From NCBI GenBank assembly GCA_029204225.1, contig MU831954.1:1-30839 (forward strand): a DNA stretch of 30,839 nt. The letters run 5' to 3'. The notes beneath the pieces were generated by a model. The model worked only from the letters and a program-made list of their open reading frames with translations, searched no databases and was not told the origin of the DNA. The position numbers were made by a program, and so were the translations under genes. Positions 1 through 12,600 of this stretch are shown piece after piece; within the stretch, counting starts at the first letter, position 1, and each line of letters starts with the position of its first letter. Origin of the DNA: Diphasiastrum complanatum. Its lineage: Eukaryota; Streptophyta; Lycopodiopsida; Lycopodiales; Lycopodiaceae.

Positions 1-120
1 CAAGATTGAACAAGATAGCTAGGAAAATGGGCCTTGACAACTTCTAGCTCAAGATTGATGAAAAAAATTTCACTTAATGGATCAAAATGCATGGTAACCT
101 TAGGTAGGGCTCTGATACCA
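1..120 (-). mobile_element. Ty1/copia leader and primer-binding site
   Basis: On the minus strand, positions 120 to 107 read TGGTATCAGAGCCC, the primer-binding site complementary to the 3' end of plant initiator-Met tRNA and typical of Ty1/copia elements. It lies directly next to LTR sequence ending in ..TTCAACA at 121. Positions 106 to 1 are therefore the untranslated leader or start of gag of an element whose body continues left, out of the window. No gag reading frame can be recognised in so short a piece. Confidence 0.75.
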
Positions 121-584
121 TGTTGAATTTCACACGTGTGAAATGGATAATTTGCCATCTATGCCAAATTTGACCCCTATCAACATCCTACACCTAAAGC
201 TTGAAACTATAAAATTCTATGAGACCCTATATCAAACATTTTGATTTACTTTACAATTCTCCACACAGTGGGAGCTATCCTCCACACATGTGAGATTCAC
301 TTACAAACTTCTATCATAAAAAGATACCAGAGCTAGATTTTTGCCAATTTCTCGACACAAGGTACGGATTAATGCGGACTCGATGGGTCACTATCGGCAT
401 TATGTCCGGTGACCATCAGCCCATCTCCCATCATCAAGCAAAAGTCTTGATCAAGACCTTTCATCGCCCAGGACTGCAGTAAGATATCCCCATCCAAACT
501 AACAATGATTACCTGATAGAGGCTATCATGGAACCAGTCATATAGGAGCTGTGCATCTATTGAACAACTTCTAGTTGTTTCAAC
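121..584 (-). mobile_element. copia 5' LTR (distal boundary tentative)
   Basis: The LTR begins, reading leftwards, immediately before the primer site at 120; its inner end on the minus strand is ..TTCAACA. A matching outer end TGTTGAAAC is found on the minus strand at 584, giving a candidate LTR of 464 bp with TGTTGAA/TTCAACA ends. No second LTR is in the window, so the outer edge is a guess. The inner end holds a perfect 16-bp palindrome, TTTCACACGTGTGAAA (128-143), centred on a G-box-like ACGT core, and a related CCACACATGTGAG site lies near 285. Confidence 0.45.
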
Positions 585-790
585 ATTCGCAAGGAAAGAA
601 TCTAGTCACGTTGCTGAGTCAGGTAGTGGAGTCCTTCCTGGGATTCCCTGGCCCCACGGTTGTGCCATACGACTAGCATGCCTTCCTCATTCATGAACTA
701 ACAATCTCCATCAAACCCAACAACCATGAGTGTATCGCAGCAGGTCCCTGTTGTGTACTTTTGCATGTTGCACATCTCGAGGCAGGTGGT

Positions 791-1246
791 GAGTCAAATG
801 GAAGAGGTGGCATGTCAGCAGATGTTGAGTCAGACAGGCACGAGTCAGACAATTTTTAATTCACTAGTTTGGTACATGATAGATCAGGTATTGTACTACC
901 TATTGTATTGATGACGAGTCAAAATATTGAAAGATCAGAGCGATATCTCTTTTGGCGAGTCAAATTGATGAGTCAGAAAAAAAAATGAGAAACAGAAATG
1001 GGTGAGAAATTTGAAATGTCGAGTCAGACAGTTTGACTCACCGACTTGCAGAATGACGGCTCTGTGGTTGCTGGTCACTCTGTGCAGATGGCGAATCAAA
1101 TGGACAAGGAAAAATTAAAAAAAAAACCAAGTAGGCAAGTCAGGCCTTAGTAGACGAATCAGGCCGCAAGTCAGAGTTTTTTGACTTGCTAAGCTCTTAG
1201 AACAGAGCCTAATACCTGCTCAGCTCACTGGAAAAGTGGCGAGTCA
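791..1246. repeat. GAGTCA-rich array
   Basis: About nine exact GAGTCA hexamers occur in 450 bp, in either orientation (near 791, 827, 842, 916, 957, 970, 1021, 1034 reversed and 1241), plus GAATCA and AAGTCA variants. They are often followed by GA or AA, as in CGAGTCAGAC. Spacing is irregular, so this is not a simple tandem repeat. No long reading frame covers it. It may be a decayed minisatellite or regulatory DNA: TGAGTCA is the core site of GCN4/AP-1-like bZIP factors. Confidence 0.5.
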
Positions 1247-1250
1247 AGAA

Positions 1251-3128
1251 GGTGAAAAAAAAAGTGAAAAAAAACGTATCATTTCCCAAGGAGATAGCGT
1301 TCAAAAGCTACTTAATTGATACAGACTTGACTTATTTCGAATGAAATGGCGTCAGTTGTTATTCAACAGACATTTTATAGGCAACCAGTATTGCTTGTAT
1401 TGTGGGTGTGTGTTGATAAATCAATTCCAAACAACAATCTTCCTCTATCAAACCGAATGAAAAGCGTTTCGCTAATGAAATGTTATCAGAGTAGCTCGAA
1501 TGAATTACACTCTAGCTGATTAAGTTGTTAGCAGGGATCTGCGTTATGTTCAATGTAGACGCGTATGAATAGACAAAAAGTTAATCTTATTCTTGAACTA
1601 ATGTGTTCCAGACAAAAGTCCTCAACAACTAAAGTCCAGTCATGGTCAAAGATCTCAAATAGTTCACAAATATGTTAGAAACAATTATTTTCGTTACTAA
1701 CATGAATACAGATCAATAACTCAATTTCTCAGGTAGGGACTAGCATTTTACAAACATACATACTTCTCTTATCAGCAACCTGTGGAAAATTGCACCAAGG
1801 GATATTTCACTCAAATGTCGAACACAAAGTATTTGCACAGCCGGGTAAATTAGTTTAGAGACAGTTCTTTAATTCAACTTCACGGAAACACAACAAACGA
1901 TTGTAATGAAATATCGCACTATCTGACCAAAGAATGATTTAAGTAATGTGTACGAGATTGCTAGTAGACCCGAAATCACTCACACTCAGCAATGCGGAGA
2001 ACAAAAATCAGAAAGGATAACCTTTGTCGCTCTATTCACTTCTCCAATCTCAAACATACAATAACTCTCTTTTTCTCTCGGTAATGTGAAAATGAAGCGT
2101 GTCTGTATTTATAGCCTACGGAGCAAACAAACACACCACTTGTAATTCCTAGTGAGTCATTCCATTTAGTTAACGGATAAGTTACAAGTACATGTAATTG
2201 TACAATTGATGGTTTATTGTGGCGATGCGAATCTAATCGCTTCATATCCAGGCGTCGTTTCATTTTAGGAGGTCTTGTCCTTAAGTAAAAGACAAGCCCT
2301 TAGCAATTATATGCCGAAAAATGATATAGGCCTCTTCATAATATATATTTGTCCAGCGCATATCCTCTTTTTCAAGTATATATTGCCATTTTGAAGTAAA
2401 TATACAAATATATGGTATCACATATTCCCCTCCGCAAATGTGAAACATCCTCGTGAACAAAAAAATTTCATTTCGAGAATTATTCATTCCTTAGTAAATA
2501 ATATTTTCATGTCGAGGATCTTCATTAGGTCACAAGTAGAGATATTTTTTCATTCGTTGAGTTGATGACCTTCACTTGATATTTCAGAATCAAATATTGA
2601 TTCAAAATATATTTCAACGACATAGAATAAGCATCATCACATATAAAACTCAACATCACAATTTTTAGCAATGCGATATACAAGAAAAAGATTTCATGTA
2701 TTAAGCTCTTTGTGTAACTGTTGTGCCATCTCCAAATCTCTTTGGCACTCGAGCAGCAATACATCTTCTCTTGCTCTGGTGTAACTCCCGAATAAAATAG
2801 AAGAGAACTGAATAAATCGACATTTTACAAATAATTTTTGAACAGTGTGCCAAACTGCCAATTTCTGAACGATTCTGGAAGTGGAGTCCTTGCCATTTCA
2901 ATGTCAAGTGAATGTCAATTGACATCTTTGAGTGGTTGTAGAAACTCGACTAAAAAATTGTCTAGCATCTGGTCTTGCAGAGATCTGGATAGTGCCAGAG
3001 CTATTGCATAGTTGCAAGGCGGTCTCTACCTTTATTCTTTTCATGGTCTCAACCTGAAGCATGGTTCGTAGAAAAGCTTTCTCTATCTTGACCTTTTTAA
3101 ACTCAGGTGTTAATGAATCAAAAAATTT
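1251..3128. other. no gene recognised
   Basis: This stretch holds only short open frames in both orientations. None shows a recognisable motif or a continuous spliced product. Base composition is AT-rich. I see no LTR ends, primer site or tandem repeats. Confidence 0.5.
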
Positions 3129-4270
3129 CTACATTGATGCAAACTTTTCTTGAAGGGCCTTATTAATATCTTCTAATGACTGGGCTTCGTCATTAGCTTT
3201 ATGGAGTAGGTGGCCCAAAGAGCGATTTCGCTCACTCAGTTTCTGGTTGTCTGCCTCCAGAGATGTGATCTGCTCAGACAAAATCTCTATGTTGATCGTC
3301 GTCTCATCCGAGTGTTGGAACAACTGCATCATAGCAATATCCTTGGCACCTGCGGAGAGCTGATGGTACCATCTATAGAGGTTATCTTTGTTCTCCTCAT
3401 CTACGTCAATATCTTCCTCCGCAGTCCTTTTGCCTTTATCTTGCACTTGGGTGTCAGAGATTGTGTCTTCATCATCTGAGGATGCAGAGCCCTTTGGCTT
3501 TTGAGAAGAGTTACCCGAAACTAAAACGACAGCCAAAGTTTCGTCTGCAGCAACATCCTCTTCTACTTCCTTCGAAGCTACTACGGCATGAACCTCCATG
3601 GCAAGAAGAAGCTACTGGCTGGTCTTGTGTAGGAGACTCGACAAATCAATCTTCATTGTCATAAGCATTTGTCCTACTAAGACACCTTGCTCAGTCTCTG
3701 TCAGAATGCCGAAATGGTCACACAGATGTGAGATGTGTGCTCCCACCACAACAAACTTCTTGTTCTTGATCCAGCGTAGGAATGCCTTGTAAGCTATGGT
3801 ACCAAAGAACACTGGCTGGCCTACCAATGCATTCAACAGATATCCAAAATTTTGTGCCAAGATGGTGGCATCAACATCTATAATGAACAACGCCTGATTT
3901 GCATACTTGCATAGGAGCTTGAGTTGTGCATCCTTCACCATCGTAATCTTGTACCCTTTACTTGGTACAAAACACTTTGACAAAAAATATTTTGACTTCT
4001 CAATGGAGTCTTTGGACATAGGATTTGCAGTGCCATCCACTGGTAATCCAAGTTGATTATGATTATATTGTTCCGCAGAGTAACTTTGAAATCAGTTTCA
4101 GTCATTGTGTGAATGGGGTTCACAAATTCAGTGCTGATTTCTTGCAGAATGATAGATGGATCCACTTTCAAATTACTCAGTCTGCATTGATCCAACAAGG
4201 ACTGAATCGATGCAAGCCTAGTAGAAGCTCTGAGGAACTGGAACTTGCGATAGCATCCATTGTGATTGCG
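3129..4270 (-). pseudogene. decayed ORF of unknown family with coiled-coil end
   Basis: Three minus-strand open segments follow one another. The first runs from about 4270 to 4030 (containing RASTRLASIQSLLDQC). A frame change leads to 4040-3612 (containing VGQPVFFGTIAYKAFLRW and FVVVGAHISHLCDHFG). A further change leads to 3599-3129. The last part is acidic and serine-rich (SSDDEDTISD, EEDIDVDEENKD), then becomes a leucine-heptad coiled coil (ILSEQITSLEADNQKLSERN). Globular start, acidic linker and coiled-coil end recall the long ORFs carried by some plant retroelements, but I do not recognise the family. The shifts mean no single intact product. A similar charged helix occurs on the minus strand near 22.8 kb. 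Confidence 0.4.
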
Positions 4271-4429
4271 TAAATGACAGAAGAGTGGTAGCGAGCATGA
4301 AAGCGAGAGCAAGAGAGCAAGTGTAAAATGAAAGTGTATTACAATGTTTAAACGGTGACACAATGGAGACGATGATTACGTGGCAACATGATTTAACAAT
4401 TACGTGTCTTTTATCATACAGAAGCACGT

Positions 4430-4726
4430 AGTCTTCTCGTTTAATTTTTATTTTTTAATAGATTGATCAAAAATTTCTTTTCTTTTATTTTGAACTCGTT
4501 TAGTCTCGATTAATGAAAGACGACGATCCTCCTCTAGTTGCGTCAAAGCTATTATTCGCTTCCTGGAGACTATCGTGTTCATCCATTTTCATTACTAATG
4601 TGAAATGTCGGAACTTCAATTTCTATTGGTAATATGGGATGCATTCCATACACAAGATAGTATGAAGTCTATCTAATTGTGATATTTTTAAGCGGTTAGC
4701 TTAGAGATAATCTTTAGTTAAATTTT
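4430..4726. other. no gene recognised
   Basis: AT-rich sequence without open frames or repeats that I can support, lying upstream of the truncated copia remnant. Confidence 0.4.
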
Positions 4727-5215
4727 AAATTGTATACAAATGCAGATTGGGCAGGAAATATCGATACTAGAAGATCGACTTTTGGTTTTGTATTCTTATT
4801 CAATCAAGGGCGAATCTCATGGAACAACCAAAAACAAACCTTGGTAGTATTGTCATCAATTGAATTGAAATACATAGCTACTACAAATGCTACCAAGGAT
4901 GCGATTTGGCTGAGGAATTTACTAGCAGATATCGACCTTGCTCAACTACAACCAACAACCATAGATTGTGACAATCAAAGCACAATTGCACTATCTTTGA
5001 ATTTGAGATTTCACTCTCGAAGTAAGCATATCAAAATCAAGTATCAGTACCTCAGATAAAAAGTGCAGAGCAAAGAAATTTCATTGGTTTACTGTAGGAC
5101 GGATTCTATAGTAGCATATTACTTCGCCAAAGCACTATCCAAAGACCATCACATCAGATTTAACAACATTCTAAATCTGAAGATTGAATTTTTTAGGATC
5201 CACATTAAAGAAGAG
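4727..5215 (+). pseudogene. Ty1/copia RNase H remnant
   Basis: The frame opens abruptly at the RNase H domain with YTNADWAG (usually YxDADWAG), then RRSTFGFVF, SWNNQKQ, the ELKYIA block (usually STEAEY), ATKDAIWLR and CDNQSTIAL, followed by SRSKHIKIKYQ. This is the C-terminal end of copia pol; reverse transcriptase, integrase and gag are absent. It is inactivated by an in-frame TAA at 5057-5059, at a position usually occupied by Glu in the REKV motif, after which the same frame resumes (SLVYCRTDS, FAKALSKD). The expected Asp and Glu residues of the active site are partly replaced. A polypurine tract (TTAAAGAAGAG) ends at 5215, directly before the LTR. Confidence 0.85.
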
Positions 5216-6026
5216 TGTTGGATTTTGATGCTCAAATCTAAATCCATTCAGTAATGAGCATCATGCAATCTATATATACTTAGCAAAAAAAATAATCCAT
5301 AAAACCGAAGTTATAAGCAGAAGATCAAAATCCAAAATTGGATCAGATCAAATCGTCTTTTCTCTATCTTGAATCGAATCGAATCCAGACATCTTTTTTT
5401 GATCAGATCGAGTCGGATCTAATCAAATTCGATCCAAAGACAAAAATTGATACATACATTACTTCGACATTGTCAATCGATCCTAATCCACATTGCAATC
5501 AAAAAGATGACGTTGAAAGTCAGCCAACTTTGTACATAGATTTATTGTTAATAATGACTGCTATCTACTATAGGACAGCTCTAGTAGATTAAGTAGATCA
5601 AATCCTATACTTTCAAGTATTGACACTAATCTGCAATCATCAACAAATCGATCAAGTGAATCTATAGTAGAGTCTGTATTTTTCCTCAAGTACCCATCGT
5701 AGAATCGATCAATCCATCTAGCAACAATCTAGAGACTAAAGCTCTTCTATTTTTGTGCCCCACAAGCTCGAGCACAAATTCGCACTCATGTATTCTATTT
5801 TCGATTCCAAAGAGTGCAAATTTTGTCCACACTACTAATTTGTTCATTTGCGCATTATTACAGACTTAATGTATCTTGCTTGATTCTTGCTGCTACGCTG
5901 ACACACTACCGAATCTACACTTCGTCCATTGTATTCTTCTGCTGCTAGTATCTCGATCCAGATTTTGATTCTGGACATCTTTATGGAAATCTATTTTGAT
6001 TTCGACTGAGATACTAATTTTTGACA
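5216..6026 (+). mobile_element. copia LTR, 811 bp
   Basis: The LTR starts with TGTTGG right after the polypurine tract and ends with ..TTTTTGACA right before a primer site. Length 811 bp, TG..CA ends. It is both the 3' LTR of the element whose RNase H lies at 4727-5215 and the 5' LTR of whatever follows. The short open frames inside it are not genes. Confidence 0.7.
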
Positions 6027-6038
6027 TGGTATCAGAGC
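6027..6038 (+). other. copia primer-binding site downstream of LTR
   Basis: TGGTATCAGAGC, complementary to the 3' end of initiator-Met tRNA, directly abuts the LTR end. A primer site is expected only after a 5' LTR, so the LTR at 5216-6026 also heads a second element. I see no gag frame in the following 600 bp, so that second element must be truncated soon after its leader. Confidence 0.8.
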
Positions 6039-6444
6039 ATTTCTGATACAACACCATTTTTTGACATTGCAAAATTGAATTTCCATTTGACCACAGTTGG
6101 AGCATTTGATTCTTTGAAAATTTCGTCCAACCAAATGTGCCAAAGAGTGAAAGCTCTTAGACATTGGCAAAATTTATTAACAAACACATCTAAGAAATAT
6201 GATTGTCAAGCAAATGAAAGTAATGACAAAAGTTCTTAAACTTAACATGGAACTTGGCAATAGACAAAGCACAAACTGCATCCCAGAAGAGGTGAATCAC
6301 ATACTCTTCTGCTTACTTACATTCAAAATATATGCTCTTATTGATCCTCTTATTAACATAGTCTCTCTAAGTCAACAACATCTCATGCTAATGAACTTGT
6401 TGCACTAATGGCATAAGTTATTTTGATCCTAGAGACAACCATCA

Positions 6445-6518
6445 ACACTTGGTAGGCTTGTCCATTGTTCTAGAGCTACATACACTTACTAGGCTTGTCC
6501 ATTGTTCTAGAGTTACAT
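6445..6518. repeat. 37-bp tandem duplication
   Basis: Two adjacent 37-bp copies (6445-6481 and 6482-6518), both containing TAGGCTTGTCCATTGTTC, differ at about three positions. They lie between the copia primer site and the end of the hog gene. The remainder of 6039-6670 holds nothing else I can support. Confidence 0.8.
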
Positions 6519-6670
6519 ACATGAAATGACAATGCAACTACTTTTCTACACTCTAGCTAGAGAGGAATATTTAAAGTGAAACTGTTGCCCAATTGATAAA
6601 TTGTTCCCAAGATAGGATAACATTGTGATAACATCTTCTTGGTGTCTTACAATATTTCTTTGTTGCAAGG

Positions 6671-9600
6671 TCAAGATTTTGAGCATCTTTTCAAATGAAG
6701 GAAGCTTGGAAGTGTGATAGAAAATAGTATAGTAACTGTAGCTACAACCTTTCCACCATGGCGAGTACCAAATGTAGATAACTGCATGTGTGTGTCCAAG
6801 AAACGATATAGTCGAGTATATGCATTTTTTCCAAGTATCCGATAGAGCATACGTATTGGAAATAATACCATCTGTCAAGATATAAAGTTTCGAATGATTA
6901 GTCTTTGATCATGTTGATATAGATTAAGTTTTTCTTTTAGTAAGCCACTAGAAAAACTATGTACGTTCTTTTTCTCCAGTTTAATTTGGTTGTCTTTTTA
7001 TCGTACATAAAGTGAAACATTGTAGGGTTATATCACAACAACGGTGTAGTATTTAAACACTCATCACACTGGTTCTTTTTTAGCATGAGTGATCATATGT
7101 GAAGCACATGCATGGTATAACTGACAATCATATTGACATTGATTTTAGAGCAAATTGTAGTATATAATACCTAGTCAATGATGATGGATGAAATTTCTAA
7201 ATTTCCTCTATAACTGAATTTTTTTCATCTACCCAAGGCCTGTGTAATCTTGTAAGGCATTCAATGCTAGTATTCACTTCAAGTAGTCCTAACTAAGCTT
7301 ATATTTTTTCTAGACAGGCTTTTGTCTTTATCCTAAAGAAGCTTATATCTATGTACTATAAATTCTCAAACATTACTATAAGAATGTATCAGCTTAAAAC
7401 ATTTCATTTTTAGAGTTGCACAATTTAAACTATACCATAATACATGCTTTAAACTTAATCAATATTTTTGTTTGAGCTATATTATACCTTAATTAAAAAT
7501 GTTAACATGATATCAATATGCAATAAACTTTCTAATAATCCAAAATTGTTGTATGCAAAATAATTACATAATATGTCTTGAATTGTTGATGATCAATAAG
7601 CTGTTTAAAGGAAGTGTAATCTTCAAACCAATTCATTTTATGAATGTTTTGTGAGTATTTAGGTTTGCATTGAGTATAATCAAATGAAAGATATATTATT
7701 TGAGTATGCTCTATTTGAGATTACAAAACACGTAAAATCAATGTACATATACAAAAAATCATAACTCATTACAGGTAAAAGGAATACCTGATAAGCTATA
7801 GGTAGCCAATGGGTGATTCCAATAGTCTCAAAAAGGACATCAAGGAACCAATCGCTATGTGTAGATGCCACCACATCCCCCACAATGACATTTCCACTCA
7901 AAGTGAAAGGGTTGTACAACCCTGCCTTGACTATCATTGTCAAATCTATCACATATCATTCAAAAGTTCTGTTAGGTTTTTAATCCAAGGCTAAATGGTT
8001 ACTTTTTTTTTAATCATTTACATTTGTTAACGATCAACTTTAGGTAGTTTTCATTTGGTTGAATTGTAATTACCATAAGAAATGAAGACTTTATTGAATT
8101 TTCCCACTTTAGATGCAAACTTTGTAAAAGTAGACTCAAAATGTCCTATCAACATACTAGGTTCCCAAGCATGTTAACAGAAATATTGTGTAAGTGCAAG
8201 CACAAAGCCCAAGTGAATATATAACTATGTCAACTTCATCAATGAGGATATCACTAAATATATATATACTAATGAATATATTGTAATAGTAATCATACCT
8301 GTCACAGCAAACTGCTCCAAAGTGTTGTTGTGATGCATGTCGACCCATAGAAGATCACCCATGCGAATGTCTTTGGCACGTTTATACACCATATATCCAT
8401 TCATAACTGAGATAGAATGATAAAATAATGAAATAAAAGCAAGAATGAATGAGGCTCTATTATTATTAAATGATGAGATGGAATAAAGTTCTAAGCATTG
8501 ATCTATACGTTTATTTATGTATATCAAATATGTCATGAAGACCTCCAAAAATAAATAATTTATTATTGTGATTGCATGTGGAATACAGTCAAACTATGTA
8601 CATAATAATAACTAATATCTAGAATTGATTATTGATATAATCTATGAACTCATGGTTTAAGATCAATATGTACCATAAAGTTAGACATACTTGATATGAA
8701 TCAAATTTACAAACTCATGATAATTCCAAAGAAAATATAGTGAGTAATATGAGAAAAACTAAAAAAGCATATCATATATGTGGTTGTGTGTCAAGCAATA
8801 GTAGGCACACACTCGTAACTACCTAATCCTTCAACTGTAAAGTGTATGAATTCACAAACCTTTTCTTGTGAAAGAAATTATTTTCATGCTTGGCCCATAA
8901 TGCCTCTAAACCTCTAATTCTTGGTCTCTTTCTTACTTCGAAATTGTCATGAGAGCCACAATCTCTTTGACATACGTTATATCTACCTTATTTGCTTAAT
9001 TAGTCTTATTTCTTTTCATTTTTTAATCTCTTTCCACATTCCTAAGTGGTATGTCTTGGATTGTTGCAATATTAACATACTATATAGTAGACTTGCCGCT
9101 TACAGGACGTAGGTCCTACCGACTTACAAGTCACTACATACAACTGGTCCTCACTGGACCTCAACTATAGTAAATCTACTTTTACGCTAACACATAGAAC
9201 TCTCGATAAGTCCCAAGAACTGAGCACATCCGAGGAAAAATTAAAAAGAAGAAGAAAAACTGAGCACATGTCATCACTTAATCAATAGCTACCTAATCCT
9301 TTAACTATGACGTGTATCGATTCGCACTTGACACTTTGTTTCAAATCATAGACCCTCATGACAACTATGCTAAACACATTAGAACACATTGAGTGACTTT
9401 TATATTTATCCTCATAATTATAGTGAGCTAAAGATTTGCTAAAAAGATGCTAGTTATAGGAAAATTCATGGGTTTTGAGAAACAATCATTGTAATGAGTT
9501 TTAGAGAAAATAAGATTTTCCTCAATAAGTTGTAGAGAAACATATCTAGTTAAACGAAGGATATACGAGTCTTCCTTAGCTAAAATGAGTATAATATAAT

Positions 9601-12600
9601 TTTGAAAAAATATTGATTAAGAATGAACTTGCCTGATGATACTGGAACAAAATGATGAGGACTCAGCTCAAGAGACTTCACTAAATTGTCACCATCAACT
9701 ATCAAGGTCGGTTTCAAAGTGAGCTTAAGAAAAAAGCTCATGTTGTTAGGATCATTGTGACCAAAGGCATAGACTTCATCAAACTCTATACGCCCATTAG
9801 CTGTCATCACTGCTACCTGAAGATCACACATTTCTCAAGTTAAATCGATTCTTACAAATATACCATAACCACAATGTAGTAAATAATATGTGCTTCAATA
9901 ATATATTAACCTTTGAATGCTATATTTATGGGTTAAATTTTAGCCTTGGATTAACTGACAAAGATTATATTTGATAAAATTGTATCGTAGATCAAACTTG
10001 TTGTTGTTTTATTTCTACCTCGATGATGGAAGCCACATGTCAGTCATGCACATTTTTAAAATATTTGGGCTTGCAATATTAGGCCACTTGGATTTCTTTG
10101 GGACTCATAATGCAAGATATAGGGTACATGTGTCATCTGCCCATTTGGGGTTGGGCAACAAAGACATCAAAACATCATTGCAAATGAAAAGGCACAAATA
10201 CGGTATAAGCAAGGTATTGAAAACCATGTGGTAATGAAACCATGTCAACAAAGGATCGCCTGAATCCCTTTCGTTTCCTATGTATTCTTTTGTTAAACCT
10301 AAACCGTGTAAACGTATGCATATTCTTTTGTTTTACCCTCAAGCAATTAAGGGTTAAACCTAAACCATATAAACTTATGTGTGGACCACATACTTGATCT
10401 CCAATAGATAGCTCCATCATGGGCTTTTGTAACCCTGTGTGTAAAGTGACAAGTCCGTCCCCTACAAATGCAATCATAACTTATAGCAAATGTCACTGGA
10501 AATCTAGAAGTGTTATGATATTTGTGAACTATTATGTGTTTAATTAATCAATCAAAAGAATTAGACAAAGATAAATCAATTCACGTAAGTTAAACATAAA
10601 TGTCATTGACATCAATTTATGATACAAAATAGCAGTTACTTATGGGAATAAATGGCCAAATTGCAACATTTTCACTCATGCACCCATACCACACTTCTAA
10701 GTTCTAAGTTCTAACCTATGACGTTCTTGCTATCAAGTTGGTGAATTCTACAAAACATGAGGGATTTCATTTGCATACCTGGGAAGCATGAGAAGGCCCT
10801 ACTAAGACATGATGTAACAATAGATACGACCAAACCTTTTCCAAAAGATTCGGCTAAACCCCCTAGCAAACACCCTCGTAGACGCCAGATGCTTGGGAAA
10901 GTTGCACCGGACGTGCATGTTTTCAACCACTCAGCGAAAATAATGAAGGCAATTCCTCCTGCAGCATAATGAGCTGCTCAAAAATTTAAGATACAAGAAG
11001 TCAGTATGAATGCATTCAAGATACAAATAGTCAACAATGCATTGCCTAGGATACCATATCTACCCACATGAGATGATCAATTGTGATCATTGTAGCGTAA
11101 GATGAACGAGGTGAGCATATTAATATCAGTCAGTTCTAATTTGTTAACAACCGTAGATGAATCCCGCACTTGTACTGGTCCTAGTTTCAAATGCAAGCAT
11201 TAAACACATGAGTTTTGTTTGTGTCTGTATGTAGCAACGTGCAGACATACAATTCGCAATTCCTTCTTGGATACAGGATTGTGCGTCATCAAGTCTACGC
11301 TTATCCACCGGAACTAGATGATTGACAGAATGAGCATCGTCAGAATCATGGTCGAGCCTTGTGAAGTTGCGACTGACCGCTTCTTGATAGAGGGACTTTG
11401 CAAAATCGTCCATCCTATACAGGGCGCATCCCACACCGTGGGTATGCTTTTCATGGCATACCAACTGGAAACAAATCATACAAACATGAGAGTGTGGGCG
11501 AGGATTTCACAATTATCACTACCGTTAATGTATGTGAAAATTACGTCCGCTTGCTCATAATAGCTTCCCAGAAGGCATATCTGTCTGAATCCAAAATAAA
11601 GATTCTATTTTCAATAAGTAAACTCTTTTGCATGACTTCACAACAATGAACAGACTATTGTGCAAATAATAGAAAACCAGCTGCCACAGATCGGATACTA
11701 TTAAACTACATAATTAGAGACCAAACAGATAAGCAGCTACGTAAAAGCGAGATAGATAGACTATGTTAACACTGAAATAGAGGTCCAAATAGAAAGAGCG
11801 GGCCTTAAGTGAAACATGTATTTATGACTCACAAAATTTTTGATTCCATCTCTGTCTGCGATGACAGCCTCCACCCCTTCTGGTGGGCTACTGGATACAT
11901 CACATCCCCTTATAGATATCACCTACATAGGAATGCAAACATATTAAGAGTACATTTCATGGCAAATGATCTACCTCATTTGATTTTAGTGCAGATTTTT
12001 TCTACTCCTACATGTATTATGCATCAATCCAAGTTTCATGCTATAGCAGGATTGGTATACTATGACACTTAGGCCATTTTGACTATTAATGCTTTTTAGT
12101 ACTTCAATATCTATAGAATTTTCATCAACTTGGAGCTCCATAGAGCTACTCAGATATATGAGCATTCTACAAAGGTGTTACAGTGTGCCAGAAAGATTTT
12201 TTTTCTAGATCTTTTTCTCTCTCAAAATGGTTAACCATACACTAAGGATCTTCTAAATCTTCTAGCTGTAATGAATTATTCTTGGGTTTTCAGAACTACA
12301 CATGATATTCTAGCAGATTAAATTGCAATTCACAGTGAATTACCGTAAGATTATGGTTTTGGGTTCGGCCTTTTGCAGTGATGGAAGCAGGTATAATATG
12401 ATGCCCTCTTTCAATCATCTTGCAAGTAGCAGCCACGGCATTCACAGGAACAACACCAAGAAAATATGCTAGTGTTGGAGAGTCCAACAAAGTTGAATTA
12501 AGCTCCATAAGCCATGTCATCCGATTTTTCCCCCCTAGTATCTCTAACTCGACTTGCAAAACCCCACTACCCTTGTCATTGTATTCATATGTCCTAGTAC

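Noticed and set aside
2036-2925. Minus-strand open frames of 68-79 codons
   Set aside because: They overlap in different frames, have no motif, and do not splice into a coherent product.
6021-6408. copia gag after the primer site
   Set aside because: The two short open frames show none of the gag signatures seen at 18.8 kb.
10757-10969. Plus-strand open frame antisense to hog exon 4
   Set aside because: It is the shadow of a well-supported exon with matching splice phases on the other strand.
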